From a virus: a stretch of 30,525 nucleotides of DNA. The stretch covers positions 1 through 30,525 of IMG/VR virus record IMGVR_UViG_3300043775_000330; one strand, 5' to 3'. Of this stretch, positions 13,702 to 20,940 are shown in pieces. Below the pieces are notes generated by a model. That model did not search any database. It saw nothing but the letters and a program-made list of their open reading frames with translations, and had not been told where the DNA came from. The stretch's first letter is position 1; each line of letters opens with the position of its first letter. Position numbers and translations under genes: made by a program.

Positions 13702-13943
13702 GATAATCTCTTTTGTTCGTTAATACCTTTGAATAGCTCAGAGCTTGACTCAATCATGCCGGTGGCCTTGAGATAATCAACCTCAATCTTTGCACTCTGT
13801 ATTATAACAGAGCCAATTGTTGCCACTGCCTGTGCTTTTTCAATTTCCTTATTAAGCTCCTCCATTGTGAGCTCATCATTATCCAATCTCTCTAATGCTG
13901 AGAATAAGTGATCACGTAGATCATTGATTTTGTTTCTTGCCAT
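13698..13943 (-). CDS. Conserved phage hypothetical protein, helical
   Basis: An 81-residue protein, almost entirely helical and amphipathic (starting MARNKINDLRDHLFSALERLD), with an AVATIGSVIIQSAKIEVDYLKATG segment seen here as two adjacent helices (about 39-62). I recall related small proteins being common in Bacteroidota phages near HNH and replication genes, without assigned function. Probably a dimerising helical hairpin. The start overlaps the HNH gene by 23 nt. Confidence 0.7.
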   Translation of the reverse strand: MARNKINDLRDHLFSALERLDNDELTMEELNKEIEKAQAVATIGSVIIQSAKIEVDYLKATGMIESSSELFKGINEQKRLS

Positions 13944-14538
13944 TGATTTTCTTTTTAAGTTTACTATTTAATTTAATTACTTCCTGTATCTCAACAGGAA
14001 ATCTTTGTATGGTATTCCTATCCATGTTATTACGCATGTCAATCATTTCAAGGTTATTAATATCCCAATGCATTGTGTTGCCATCTTTAAACCTCACAAC
14101 ATGACCAGGAGGGATTGACCCATTATGCTCCTCCCACACCACTCTATGCATCAACCTCCAATCACTATCTTTTATCTTGATGTATGCATAAGTCCTGCCC
14201 TCTTTGTCAGTTCTAAAATTGATAGTTCCAACCGGTTGTGTGTTATGTGGTTTGCTACCTTTTTTAAACATGGTAGGTTTAACTCTATCATAGATATGTT
14301 CCGGCATCTTAGCACCTTTGTTGTGAGGTTTATTACCTTTTGTAAATCTATGCTTTTTTCCAGCCTCAATTAGATTATGTCTGCCAGATGTTTCAGATGC
14401 AAGATATTCTTTTGACTTATGCAATCCCATTCTGTGAGCTTTATTTGCCACAGTGCAGTACTTAAGTCCAAGCTCATTAGCCAGGTCAATGGTTCTCATG
14501 TGAGGGAATTTTTCTTTTATAATATCATCTAAGTTCAT
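13921..14538 (-). CDS. HNH endonuclease
   Basis: A 205-residue protein. An N-terminal helix-turn-helix-like part (MRTIDLANELGLKYCTVANK, about 14-33) precedes two NUMOD-like GNKPHNKG / GSKPHN repeats (about 68-75 and 94-99), then the HNH_3-type domain: His131 in LMHRVVWEEHNG, His146 in PPGHVVRFKDGN and Asn161/Asn162 in DINNLEMID. This is the layout of free-standing phage homing endonucleases and of some packaging-associated HNH enzymes. It lies in the early operon far from terL, so a homing or host-DNA role is more likely than a packaging one. The very basic C-terminus (LKKKINGKK) would aid DNA binding. Confidence 0.85.
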   Translation of the reverse strand: MNLDDIIKEKFPHMRTIDLANELGLKYCTVANKAHRMGLHKSKEYLASETSGRHNLIEAGKKHRFTKGNKPHNKGAKMPEHIYDRVKPTMFKKGSKPHNTQPVGTINFRTDKEGRTYAYIKIKDSDWRLMHRVVWEEHNGSIPPGHVVRFKDGNTMHWDINNLEMIDMRNNMDRNTIQRFPVEIQEVIKLNSKLKKKINGKKQNQ

Positions 14539-14550
14539 ACTCTCTCAATT

Positions 14551-14766
14551 TTAATGATTAGTTTCTCCCAAAGGTTGCTCATTCTGCGAGCCTCCCATTC
14601 TGAGTCTGCTTGCACAGTCTTTTTTAATATCCTCCAAGCTCCTCCCATGTATCCTCGATAGTGTATTGTCCACATTTTTTAATAGTTTTAAATATTTATA
14701 ATATCTGATTTCATCAAAGTTATCCCAATAACTGATAATTGCTAAGTTGATTTTAGGCTCTCTCAT
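14551..14766 (-). CDS. Hypothetical protein
   Basis: A 71-residue protein starting MREPKINLAIISYWDNF at ATG 14766, 1 nt after the stop of the 32-aa membrane gene. An upstream in-frame ATG at 14775 lies inside that gene and is less likely. It is Tyr/Arg/Leu-rich, probably helical, with a KDCASRLR segment. No family is recognised. It is probably co-translated with the HNH gene that follows after 12 nt. Confidence 0.6.
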   Translation of the reverse strand: MREPKINLAIISYWDNFDEIRYYKYLKLLKNVDNTLSRIHGRSLEDIKKDCASRLRMGGSQNEQPLGETNH

Positions 14767-14767
14767 G

Positions 14768-14866
14768 CTATCCAATTACTCCAATGTACATCAATATACC
14801 TACAACTGTCAAAAGTGCCACAGAAACGATAAAAATGTCCTGTATTGCTTTAATATCTTCATTCAT
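14768..14866 (-). CDS. 32-residue single-span membrane protein
   Basis: ATG 14866-14864 lies 2 nt after the stop of the zinc-protein gene; TAG 14770-14768 precedes the next ATG by 1 nt. The first 10 residues are acidic and polar (MNEDIKAIQD), followed by one long hydrophobic helix (IFIVSVALLTVVGILMYIGV). It resembles the other tiny membrane protein at 12982-13077 in layout: short acidic head then a single helix. Unknown function; perfect fit between stop and start codons supports it. Confidence 0.7.
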   Translation of the reverse strand: MNEDIKAIQDIFIVSVALLTVVGILMYIGVIG

Positions 14867-14868
14867 GA

Positions 14869-15225
14869 TTAATAAGTTTTAAGGTTTGACAAATAAAGTT
14901 CTAATCTTGCAAGAGCTCTTGACTGAATATTAAGTCTATGCTTATACTTAGGAAGTAACTCATAGAACATGCCTTTGCTAAGGTCTTTTAATGTGTCAGA
15001 TGTCAATCTAATGCGAGTCAACATTCCATCAATCATGTACTCAACATCCTCAATTCTACACTCAACTTGAATGATTGCCTCCTCATCTTCGATATGGCCT
15101 TCACCATGACACTCCTCACATGTTACTGAATAGTCATAAGATGGACACTCATCCCATGAGTCATTGGCTGCAATTGTTCCACTGCCACAGCAAGTGTTAC
15201 ATTCTTTGATAAATTCTTTTTTCAT
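14869..15225 (-). CDS. DnaJ-type zinc-finger protein, first gene of the early operon
   Basis: A 118-residue protein from ATG 15225. An extended frame to 15273 would overlap the promoter at 15252-15282 and is rejected. Two CxxCxGxG motifs, CNTCCGSG and CEECHGEG, form a DnaJ-like zinc-binding half-domain in the first 45 residues. The rest is helical and charged. Without a J-domain it cannot stimulate DnaK in the classical way; such half-modules also occur in small phage regulators and in tryptophan-attenuation inhibitor proteins. Being first behind a strong promoter, it is likely one of the earliest proteins made. Confidence 0.75.
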   Translation of the reverse strand: MKKEFIKECNTCCGSGTIAANDSWDECPSYDYSVTCEECHGEGHIEDEEAIIQVECRIEDVEYMIDGMLTRIRLTSDTLKDLSKGMFYELLPKYKHRLNIQSRALARLELYLSNLKTY

Positions 15226-15251
15226 ACTTGATTTGTTAATTATTATATGAG

Positions 15252-15282
15252 CAAAGTTAATAACTATTTTCATATATGCAAA
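15252..15282 (-). promoter_or_regulatory. Strong Bacteroidota-type early promoter
   Basis: On the minus strand TTTG (15282-15279), a 19-nt spacer and TAACTTTG (15259-15252) match the TTTG/TAnnTTTG consensus exactly. Transcription would start near 15245, about 20 nt before the first early gene. It sits beside the late terminator at 15347-15405, so the late unit ends just before the early unit begins. The rest of 15226-15498 shows no gene I accept. Confidence 0.8.
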
Positions 15283-15346
15283 TAATTAAACAAAATAAAT
15301 ATTAACATTTGATTGTTGATAAGTGTCGATGTCAATAAAATGATAT

Positions 15347-15405
15347 AAAAAAACCTGCTAAGTGTGGGCGACCAGGGACTCCCCAATCCTTTAACCATAG
15401 CAGGT
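15347..15405 (-). terminator. Structured terminator of the late operon, bidirectional-looking
   Basis: An 8-bp stem ACCTGCTA / TAGCAGGT (15405-15398 and 15360-15353 on the transcript) is followed by seven U (15353-15347). The 37-nt interior folds further: GGATT and AGTCC (one G-U) close a GGGG tetraloop. On the plus strand a seven-T run (15412-15418) also follows the stem, so it could stop transcription both ways. It lies about 94 nt after the last late gene. The interior is unusually long and GC-rich for a terminator loop. Confidence 0.7.
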
Positions 15406-15498
15406 GTATTCTTTTTTTATAGTTCACCTATTCAGCTTGTGAGTAGAGGAACTTATTTGAGTGATCCGGTAACTGTTCTAATGGTAAGTATCCAGATA

Positions 15499-15786
15499 CT
15501 ATTTCCCTACCTTGAAACGTTTAAGAATGAACTTAACTACTCTCTTTGCTATGACTTTCCAAAGACCGCCTTTAGAGTCAACTTTCACCTCCACTCCTTC
15601 GGCAGTCTTGGAAATTTCAATATCTATATTTTTACCATCTAATTTAAACTCCTTATTAACCTCATCTTTGATGTATGAGATGTCAAGGTTTTTAGTGTCA
15701 ACATCCAGCTTGATGTTGGTTCCATCCTTTTCAAGGTTGATGTCTACATTATCAGTGTCAATTTTGACTGTTTTTTTCTTTGCCAT
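15499..15786 (-). CDS. Lysis-cassette protein with cationic amphipathic C-terminus
   Basis: A 95-residue protein from ATG 15786, 7 nt after the endolysin stop; an extension to 15831 would overlap the endolysin gene. The first 70 residues alternate polar and hydrophobic residues with repeated D-x-K-N-x-D-I/L-x patterns (for example NVDINLEKDG and NIDIEISKTAEG), suggesting a beta-repeat domain. Residues 73-95 are GGLWKVIAKRVVKF then ILKRFKVGK: nine Lys/Arg from 72 on, no acidic residue, one Trp, amphipathic as a helix. This resembles cationic antimicrobial peptides. As the last gene of the lysis group it may disrupt the outer membrane, like the phage disruptins. No signal peptide is seen. Other possibilities: nucleic-acid binding, or a structural protein. 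Confidence 0.6.
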   Translation of the reverse strand: MAKKKTVKIDTDNVDINLEKDGTNIKLDVDTKNLDISYIKDEVNKEFKLDGKNIDIEISKTAEGVEVKVDSKGGLWKVIAKRVVKFILKRFKVGK

Positions 15787-15793
15787 AACTATT

Positions 15794-16168
15794 TTATTTT
15801 GCCCATCTTGCTTTAACGTTCCTGTGGTCATAATGCACCCACGTGGAATAAGTACCTAATCCACCCTCTTCCATCTTACCGGCTGCAATAAGTTTCTCAA
15901 TCACAGCTGCCACCTCTTTTGGTGTCATGCCTGCTATCTTAAAATCTGCCGCCTCACCTGTAATATGACGTGAGGATTTTACCCCTTTAACCTTAGCATT
16001 AAAATCAGCTGTTCTGTACCCACTTGTTATTTTGATTGGTTTCTTTACCTCATCTCTCAACACTTGTAAATTCTTAGCAAGTGCAAAGATGTTTTGAAAT
16101 ACTGTATCTGAGATCACAAATCCATGCTTGTTAAACTCAGACAGGGTGAAATTATTTGTCAGTTTCAT
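15794..16168 (-). CDS. Endolysin: M15 family peptidase
   Basis: A 124-residue peptidoglycan peptidase of the M15 (D-Ala-D-Ala carboxypeptidase / L-Ala-D-Glu endopeptidase) type. Zinc ligands are visible: His68 and Asp75 in SSRHITGEAADF and His112 in TWVHYD, with Glu101 or a neighbour in the EEGGLG stretch as possible base. The ITSGYR motif (47-52) is the usual substrate-pocket strand. The single-domain size is normal for phages of Gram-negative hosts. It follows the holin-like gene after 2 nt, and no signal peptide is present, so it needs a holin for release. Confidence 0.9.
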   Translation of the reverse strand: MKLTNNFTLSEFNKHGFVISDTVFQNIFALAKNLQVLRDEVKKPIKITSGYRTADFNAKVKGVKSSRHITGEAADFKIAGMTPKEVAAVIEKLIAAGKMEEGGLGTYSTWVHYDHRNVKARWAK

Positions 16169-16170
16169 AC

Positions 16171-16422
16171 TTATTTTTTCGCTAAGATACGTTTTTTTGT
16201 TTCAACTATTGCTGTTGTATCTGCTTTTAATAATGGAGCTTGCGGCTGTTTCTCTTCAATAGGCTTTCTGTTATAATACTCATTCTTATCTAAACAGTTG
16301 TATAAACGGTCTTTAACATCCTGCACCTCAAAATGTGTGTAAGCAAGCCATAATGCTAAAACTCCAATGGCTCCTTGCTTTTTTATCACTTCAATAAATT
16401 GTGTTATAGGTATCATTTTCAT
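16171..16422 (-). CDS. Putative holin (single-span)
   Basis: An 83-residue protein with one hydrophobic segment (GAIGVLALWLAYTHF, about 17-31), followed by VQDVKDRLYNCLDKNEYY and a basic tail ending in several Lys. The order helix, then an acidic-basic coiled segment, recalls BhlA/UviB-like single-span holins. It stands directly before the endolysin gene, the usual holin position, and overlaps the 78-aa gene by 4 nt. The call rests on position and topology, not on strong sequence identity. Confidence 0.65.
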   Translation of the reverse strand: MKMIPITQFIEVIKKQGAIGVLALWLAYTHFEVQDVKDRLYNCLDKNEYYNRKPIEEKQPQAPLLKADTTAIVETKKRILAKK

Positions 16423-16655
16423 TTAACTTCGTATTTCGGTAGTTCTACATTATTAACCCAGTCTATAATGTCTTGGTCGTTCCAATCGCTTGTGTACGTG
16501 TAACCATCAAAGCTAACTCCAAAGTTTGTTGAAGGAGTTTGAAGGATAACATTTGCTGTGCAAACCTTGTCAATGATATTATCAACTACTGTTGTAACTA
16601 TCACATTTGGATTTACTATTTCTATGTTGAATTGCGGAAATTTATAAGTTGCCAT
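16419..16655 (-). CDS. Hypothetical protein between tail and lysis genes
   Basis: A 78-residue protein, beta-rich in its first half (YKFPQFNIEIVNPNVIVTTV) with one Cys and a closing WNDQDIIDWVNNVELPKYE. The order beta strands then short helix is seen in small structural or chaperone proteins at the end of tail modules. No known family is recognised. It overlaps the holin-like gene by 4 nt and lies 11 nt after the DUF1566 gene. Confidence 0.65.
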   Translation of the reverse strand: MATYKFPQFNIEIVNPNVIVTTVVDNIIDKVCTANVILQTPSTNFGVSFDGYTYTSDWNDQDIIDWVNNVELPKYEVK

Positions 16656-16666
16656 ATTTTTATATA

Positions 16667-17281
16667 TTAAGATAAAGTTGTTCCTGTTACTGTAAAAACA
16701 CGAACCGCAAAATAAGTATTTCTTTGAAGTGTTTTACTATAATTTAAAACGGGGTTTGTTGAATTGCTTAAAACAATAACCGAACTTCCTGTATCATTGT
16801 TATTTGTTGTTGAAGTCCAATGGCTTAATGTAGCTATTGAAAAGGGAGAATAATTAAGATTTGCACTAATACCCCAATTCATTAAATTCATTAACTCATT
16901 AATATTTGGTAATCTCCAACCACTTGTAAAAGTGCTTATTGACAAAGCCAATCCCCAATCTATTGCTTGTGCCCACGTTTGTAAAAGCGGAGTAGATAAT
17001 TGATAGTACCCTAAAACATTTGTTCCGTTGTAAGTGCTCCAATCTATTCTAATTCTATTTGTGTATGTCGTACCGCCTAACTCATCAGTAAATCTATTGG
17101 TGTTACCAAATGGATTATTACTTGCTAACACTGTGAATGATGTTGCTCGACCTGCCTCAAGATCACCATCATCACCAGTTCTGTATGATGTTGTTTGTCC
17201 TGTTTTCATTAAGGTCTGACCAACAGGAGCAGGGGTGGACGAACCACCACCACCGATCTTGAAGTTCAATGCACTTATCAT
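16667..17281 (-). CDS. DUF1566-like C-type-lectin-fold protein (putative receptor-binding or adhesin)
   Basis: A 204-residue protein. After a Gly/Ser-rich N-terminus (IGGGGSSTPAP) it has the DUF1566 pattern: TSGWRLPNINELMNLMNWG (about 119-137), then SHWTSTTNNND and a final YFAVRVF strand. DUF1566 domains adopt a formylglycine-enzyme/C-type-lectin-like fold used for carbohydrate or protein binding. The gene is the last large tail-region gene before lysis, where receptor-binding proteins often lie, and couples to its upstream neighbour through ATGA. Receptor binding is inferred. No reverse transcriptase or template repeat for diversity generation is found. Confidence 0.7.
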   Translation of the reverse strand: MISALNFKIGGGGSSTPAPVGQTLMKTGQTTSYRTGDDGDLEAGRATSFTVLASNNPFGNTNRFTDELGGTTYTNRIRIDWSTYNGTNVLGYYQLSTPLLQTWAQAIDWGLALSISTFTSGWRLPNINELMNLMNWGISANLNYSPFSIATLSHWTSTTNNNDTGSSVIVLSNSTNPVLNYSKTLQRNTYFAVRVFTVTGTTLS

Positions 17282-17583
17282 AGTACTAATATAGCAGATC
17301 CACTTGTTAACTTAACTGTATCAAAGATGTTTTGATTAGCAGGCGTTATGATTGTACCTGCTTTCAATGCAATTGCTGAATTGCCAATGTAGGCAGTCTT
17401 TTGCTCTGCTACATCCCCGACATGTTTAAGTGAGTTAATAATTGTATCCTCTAATAATACAACAGCTTTTACATTACCTGAATAAGTTGTTGTAGTGTTC
17501 AAAACAAATGTTCCATTAGCAGCTGAAAGTACTGCATCACTACCATTTTTTGAACTTAATTCGTATACTGATGGACTTGGCAT
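17278..17583 (-). CDS. Putative tail-tip or fibre-associated protein
   Basis: A 101-residue protein, beta-rich, Ser/Thr/Ala/Val-rich (starting MPSPSVYELSSKNGSDAVLS) with short repeating strands such as TYSGNVKAVVLLEDT and AGTIITPANQ. Such composition suits a trimeric beta structure at the tail tip. No family is recognised. It overlaps the DUF1566 gene by 4 nt, so the two probably work together. Confidence 0.6.
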   Translation of the reverse strand: MPSPSVYELSSKNGSDAVLSAANGTFVLNTTTTYSGNVKAVVLLEDTIINSLKHVGDVAEQKTAYIGNSAIALKAGTIITPANQNIFDTVKLTSGSAILVL

Positions 17584-17599
17584 AATTTTATTTTTGTTT

Positions 17600-17607
17600 C
17601 AAAGTTA
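17600..17607 (-). promoter_or_regulatory. Possible -7 promoter element before the tail-tip genes
   Basis: The minus strand reads TAACTTTG (17607-17600), identical to the -7 box of the early promoter at 15252-15259. No TTTG or TTG lies at the expected -33 distance (about 17625-17633). It is in a 44-nt AT-rich gap, so it may be a weak promoter or chance. Confidence 0.3.
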
Positions 17608-17627
17608 ATATTTTAAATTTTTATTTT

Positions 17628-18764
17628 TTAGTAGTAGGTTCTTTTGTTCTTAAATTTATCTGCAACCACACATTTTAAAGATGCTTTACGTGCAAAGTCA
17701 TAGTATGTTAATTCTGGACTTTGGCTCACAATTACAGGCAGGTCATTGATGCAATAATCATGGTTGTGAGCATTGTAATCTGATATGTAAAGATTATTCT
17801 CACTTAATAGATACAAATCAACAAGTGGTTGTGTTACGCATTTCAAAGATGGATCAACAAGTATTTCATACTCATTCAAGTTCTCTCGAATTACTCTCCT
17901 CATCTCTCGATTATTGTAAATGATATTATCTATCTCAGTGTTTGGTTGCCTGTTACCAATGAATCCATTGAATCTGTAAGTACTTTCAACACCACTACCA
18001 GAGAAATCAATCTGTTGTATCTCATGATATCCATCAAAGTTTGCTCTCAATCTGGCTGTTGCAATTGCATTCTGTATTGTGAATGGCAATAGTCTATATT
18101 TACCCCATGAGAATATGGCTTGAATGCCTGAGATATCATAATCAACCTTTAACTCATAGCATCCAATTCCATCTGATACCAGAACATCATTCCAATCTAT
18201 TGTAGTGTAGTAAGCATTAGCCTCATTAGGGAATGGAATTACTGATGGAATGTAAGTTGTTAACACACCATCTTTATATAACTTGAATGCAACATAATCT
18301 GCAGGATCACTGAGCTTTATCCATGCACTTGTCTTATCAGTCTCCCATGAGTTTGATGTGGACTTAGCCAGAACCAACTCCTCACAACAACACTCCTCAA
18401 ATCCTCTATCCTGTGGAGGGCAAATCTGAGGCAGCTTGATAGACTTATAATCAAAATACATTCGATCCTCATTCTTAGCACATTCACACTCAGTTGTTGC
18501 AGTTGTAACAGCAAATGAAAGCCATTGAGTAGTATTACCTAATGGACATGGATCACTTGTTTTTAAGCTGTCAACATAAGTTCCACCCCCAATAAGATCT
18601 GTAATATACCACGTATCAGAACCATCAAACCAGATATAATAAGTTGATCCAAAGTAAGTGAACTCAAATACATTGAATCCATTATACGTGCCGGATGCAT
18701 CAACCTCAAATTGTAGCGTTGAATAAGTACCAGATTGAAACGAAATATTAATGCAATCACACAT
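17628..18764 (-). CDS. Cys-rich tail or baseplate protein
   Basis: A 378-residue, mostly beta protein that starts MCDCINISF and contains many cysteines, including a dense CECAKNE / FEECCCEE region (about 90-130). An FGSTYYIWFDGSDTWYI strand pair lies near 34-52. I recognise no family. Its place among large late genes between tail hub and receptor-binding candidate implies a virion tail component. Cysteine clustering could reflect metal binding or disulfides in the mature particle. It overlaps the 727-aa gene by 8 nt. Confidence 0.7.
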   Translation of the reverse strand: MCDCINISFQSGTYSTLQFEVDASGTYNGFNVFEFTYFGSTYYIWFDGSDTWYITDLIGGGTYVDSLKTSDPCPLGNTTQWLSFAVTTATTECECAKNEDRMYFDYKSIKLPQICPPQDRGFEECCCEELVLAKSTSNSWETDKTSAWIKLSDPADYVAFKLYKDGVLTTYIPSVIPFPNEANAYYTTIDWNDVLVSDGIGCYELKVDYDISGIQAIFSWGKYRLLPFTIQNAIATARLRANFDGYHEIQQIDFSGSGVESTYRFNGFIGNRQPNTEIDNIIYNNREMRRVIRENLNEYEILVDPSLKCVTQPLVDLYLLSENNLYISDYNAHNHDYCINDLPVIVSQSPELTYYDFARKASLKCVVADKFKNKRTYY

Positions 18765-20940
18765 AGCAACCTTTTATTTTAGATGTAAATTTAACTCCAT
18801 TAGATAAGTTAACATTGTTTGGATTAAAGTAACAAGTTATAACAGCTAAGTTTGGAGCAGAGAATGTTAACGTGGCATAAAGTCCTGTAATGGGAGTCAA
18901 TGGATTAGCCAGGTTATTATCATAAGGCACAACAGTTGAACATATCCAGCGAGGTGCAGCCTCTGTTGGCTCAACTGTAATCATCCCCCACACTGTTGGT
19001 TGATCCCAATCTCCGGATGCAAGTAAATGAGTGGCCACAACATAATGTAGTTCACCTTCCACAACCACACCTACATTCTGAGCAGTACTTACCACTTGAA
19101 GTGTCATTGTTTGGTTTATATTAGCATCTGAATCATAGTCTTTAATTACAATATTCTCGCTGTAAATATAGTCAAGTCCATTAATGTCTGCTGTTATTCT
19201 TAGTTGTAAATCCCAATCTGGCTCAGTTCCATAAGGCAACCAATCTCGAGTCTGCCTATTTGGATAAAATATAGGGGCCGCATTAGGTTGGTTGATCCAA
19301 TATTCCCAACTGTAAAAGAATGGTAAATAAACTCTCATACCATAATGAGTAACAGTGTCAATGAACGCATCCCTCTCAAGTTGAGCAGTAAGTTTCTCAG
19401 ATGTTGTTGGAAGAGTTGTAATGACACTTTGAGATTGATTGATAGGATAGTAACCTCCGACCTTTGGAACGCTCGCAAAATCAAAGAATGAACTATTCAA
19501 TAGGAACTCTTCATTAGTAACTGAGTTAACCGCCCAAATCTCTGCCTTAGTATATCTCATATCTGCATTGATAGGAACTAAAAATTTACCAATGAATGCA
19601 ATATCATCCTCGATATTACCCTCAAATCCTAACTTAGTCACATTATCATTTGCAAAGTTTTGTGAGTGATCAACAAATCTATGAACAACCATATCCAAAA
19701 CTCCAGGAGCAGGTGGTTGCTCACTTAGTTGGCCCTCAAATAGCAACAGGTTTACTGTTCCATACTTGGCCCAAATGTAAAATAATCTATCACCAATACT
19801 ACGTGCATCCATGAAAGTTATGAATGCAGCATTCGGAGTGAACTCCCAATCCCATGTGGTCACTGTTCCAACAGTTACCGGATTGCTAAATTCAAGAGTA
19901 TATCCTGCACCACTTGGATTGAGTGGTGATGTCAATAAGATTGGAGCTGCACTTGTCTGAGTTTCAGCAAACATGCTTAACTCACTCTGATCAACTGTTT
20001 GATTTTTAAAATATGAATCATCCACAGGCATATATCCTGCTCCAAATCCAAAGGATGCACTTGCAGAATCAATTGAGATGGTGCCAGTCTGCACTGTATT
20101 AAACTCAAGAGATGTAATTCCAGTTACAAGTGAGGCATTAGCCACACCACTATTGAATGGCTCATCATACCAACCTGTGTCTGCATTGTCGCATATTACA
20201 TAAGTTAAGTTATTATTTGGATTGCCATAAGTACGCTGCCAAACTGTGCCAAAATAAGGCTTTAAACAGCCGCCAAAATCAAATGAGGATGGCAACATGG
20301 CACCGCCTTGAATGAACTCCACCTCTAAATCATAAGTCCTGGTCTTATTTGGATAAGTTGTTTGGTCAGTAATGGTTGCATTCACAGCATATTGCCCTGA
20401 CATGATGCCAACTTGAGTACCTGTTACCACTTGACCATTGATTGTGCCTGTAAGATCAAATAACAATTTATTTACTGAGCCATCTATTAAGCTGTTTGGA
20501 GTAATTGTTCCTGTTTGTGGAACAAAATTTAAGTTAAGCTCTAATCCATTACGCTTTGAGCCGCCCTTTTGCTTTGCTATGATGTAAACATATTGCGTTC
20601 CACTCTTCCATGTCAAATTATTATCAACAGTCATTGAGCCTGCACTCACAGTTAGAATATCAACAGTGTTTGTGTGATGCACTGAGCCATTTGTATTGTA
20701 AATTATGACCTCAATCTCATCACCTACCTGGAATCCCTCTGTTAAAAAGTTAGCTCCTGACAAATTTATCTGATCAAGCCCTGCAAAGTATGTTAACAAT
20801 ACAGATGGAGTCTCAGCAATAGCAATATTTTCAGTAATTGTACATGTAAATGTCTGCTTATCACCTGCATTCGCTTGGTAGAAATTCTTATTGACAGAGA
20901 ATATATCTTCAAAATCAATACTACTTATTAAAATTGGCAT
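18757..20940 (-). CDS. Large tail or baseplate structural protein
   Basis: A 727-residue protein, rich in Thr, Asn, Gly and aromatic residues and almost wholly beta by pattern. Early segments such as FSVNKNFYQANAGDKQTF look like immunoglobulin- or fibronectin-type strands; later stretches contain many repeats of polar and hydrophobic alternation (YSWEYWINQPNAAPIF near 545-560). I recognise no family. Position after the tail hub gene and size suit a baseplate wing or tail-fibre shaft protein. It ends KIKGCYV. It overlaps the small helical gene by 20 nt. Confidence 0.7.
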   Translation of the reverse strand: MPILISSIDFEDIFSVNKNFYQANAGDKQTFTCTITENIAIAETPSVLLTYFAGLDQINLSGANFLTEGFQVGDEIEVIIYNTNGSVHHTNTVDILTVSAGSMTVDNNLTWKSGTQYVYIIAKQKGGSKRNGLELNLNFVPQTGTITPNSLIDGSVNKLLFDLTGTINGQVVTGTQVGIMSGQYAVNATITDQTTYPNKTRTYDLEVEFIQGGAMLPSSFDFGGCLKPYFGTVWQRTYGNPNNNLTYVICDNADTGWYDEPFNSGVANASLVTGITSLEFNTVQTGTISIDSASASFGFGAGYMPVDDSYFKNQTVDQSELSMFAETQTSAAPILLTSPLNPSGAGYTLEFSNPVTVGTVTTWDWEFTPNAAFITFMDARSIGDRLFYIWAKYGTVNLLLFEGQLSEQPPAPGVLDMVVHRFVDHSQNFANDNVTKLGFEGNIEDDIAFIGKFLVPINADMRYTKAEIWAVNSVTNEEFLLNSSFFDFASVPKVGGYYPINQSQSVITTLPTTSEKLTAQLERDAFIDTVTHYGMRVYLPFFYSWEYWINQPNAAPIFYPNRQTRDWLPYGTEPDWDLQLRITADINGLDYIYSENIVIKDYDSDANINQTMTLQVVSTAQNVGVVVEGELHYVVATHLLASGDWDQPTVWGMITVEPTEAAPRWICSTVVPYDNNLANPLTPITGLYATLTFSAPNLAVITCYFNPNNVNLSNGVKFTSKIKGCYV

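Noticed and set aside
15226-15273. N-terminal extension of the zinc-finger protein (start at 15273)
   Set aside because: The extension overlaps the consensus promoter at 15252-15282; the ATG at 15225 fits a normal leader.
15270-15398. Minus-strand frame of 42 codons (MVKGLGSPWSP start) at the late terminator
   Set aside because: It begins inside the terminator stem, is transcribed through the U-run and overlaps the early promoter; it is best explained by the RNA structure.
15364-15642. Plus-strand frame of 92 codons
   Set aside because: Its start lies in the terminator and its 3' half is opposite the 95-aa lysis gene.
16667-17281. Diversity-generating retroelement
   Set aside because: A lectin-like target gene is present, but the whole genome contains no reverse transcriptase frame and no template repeat that I can see.
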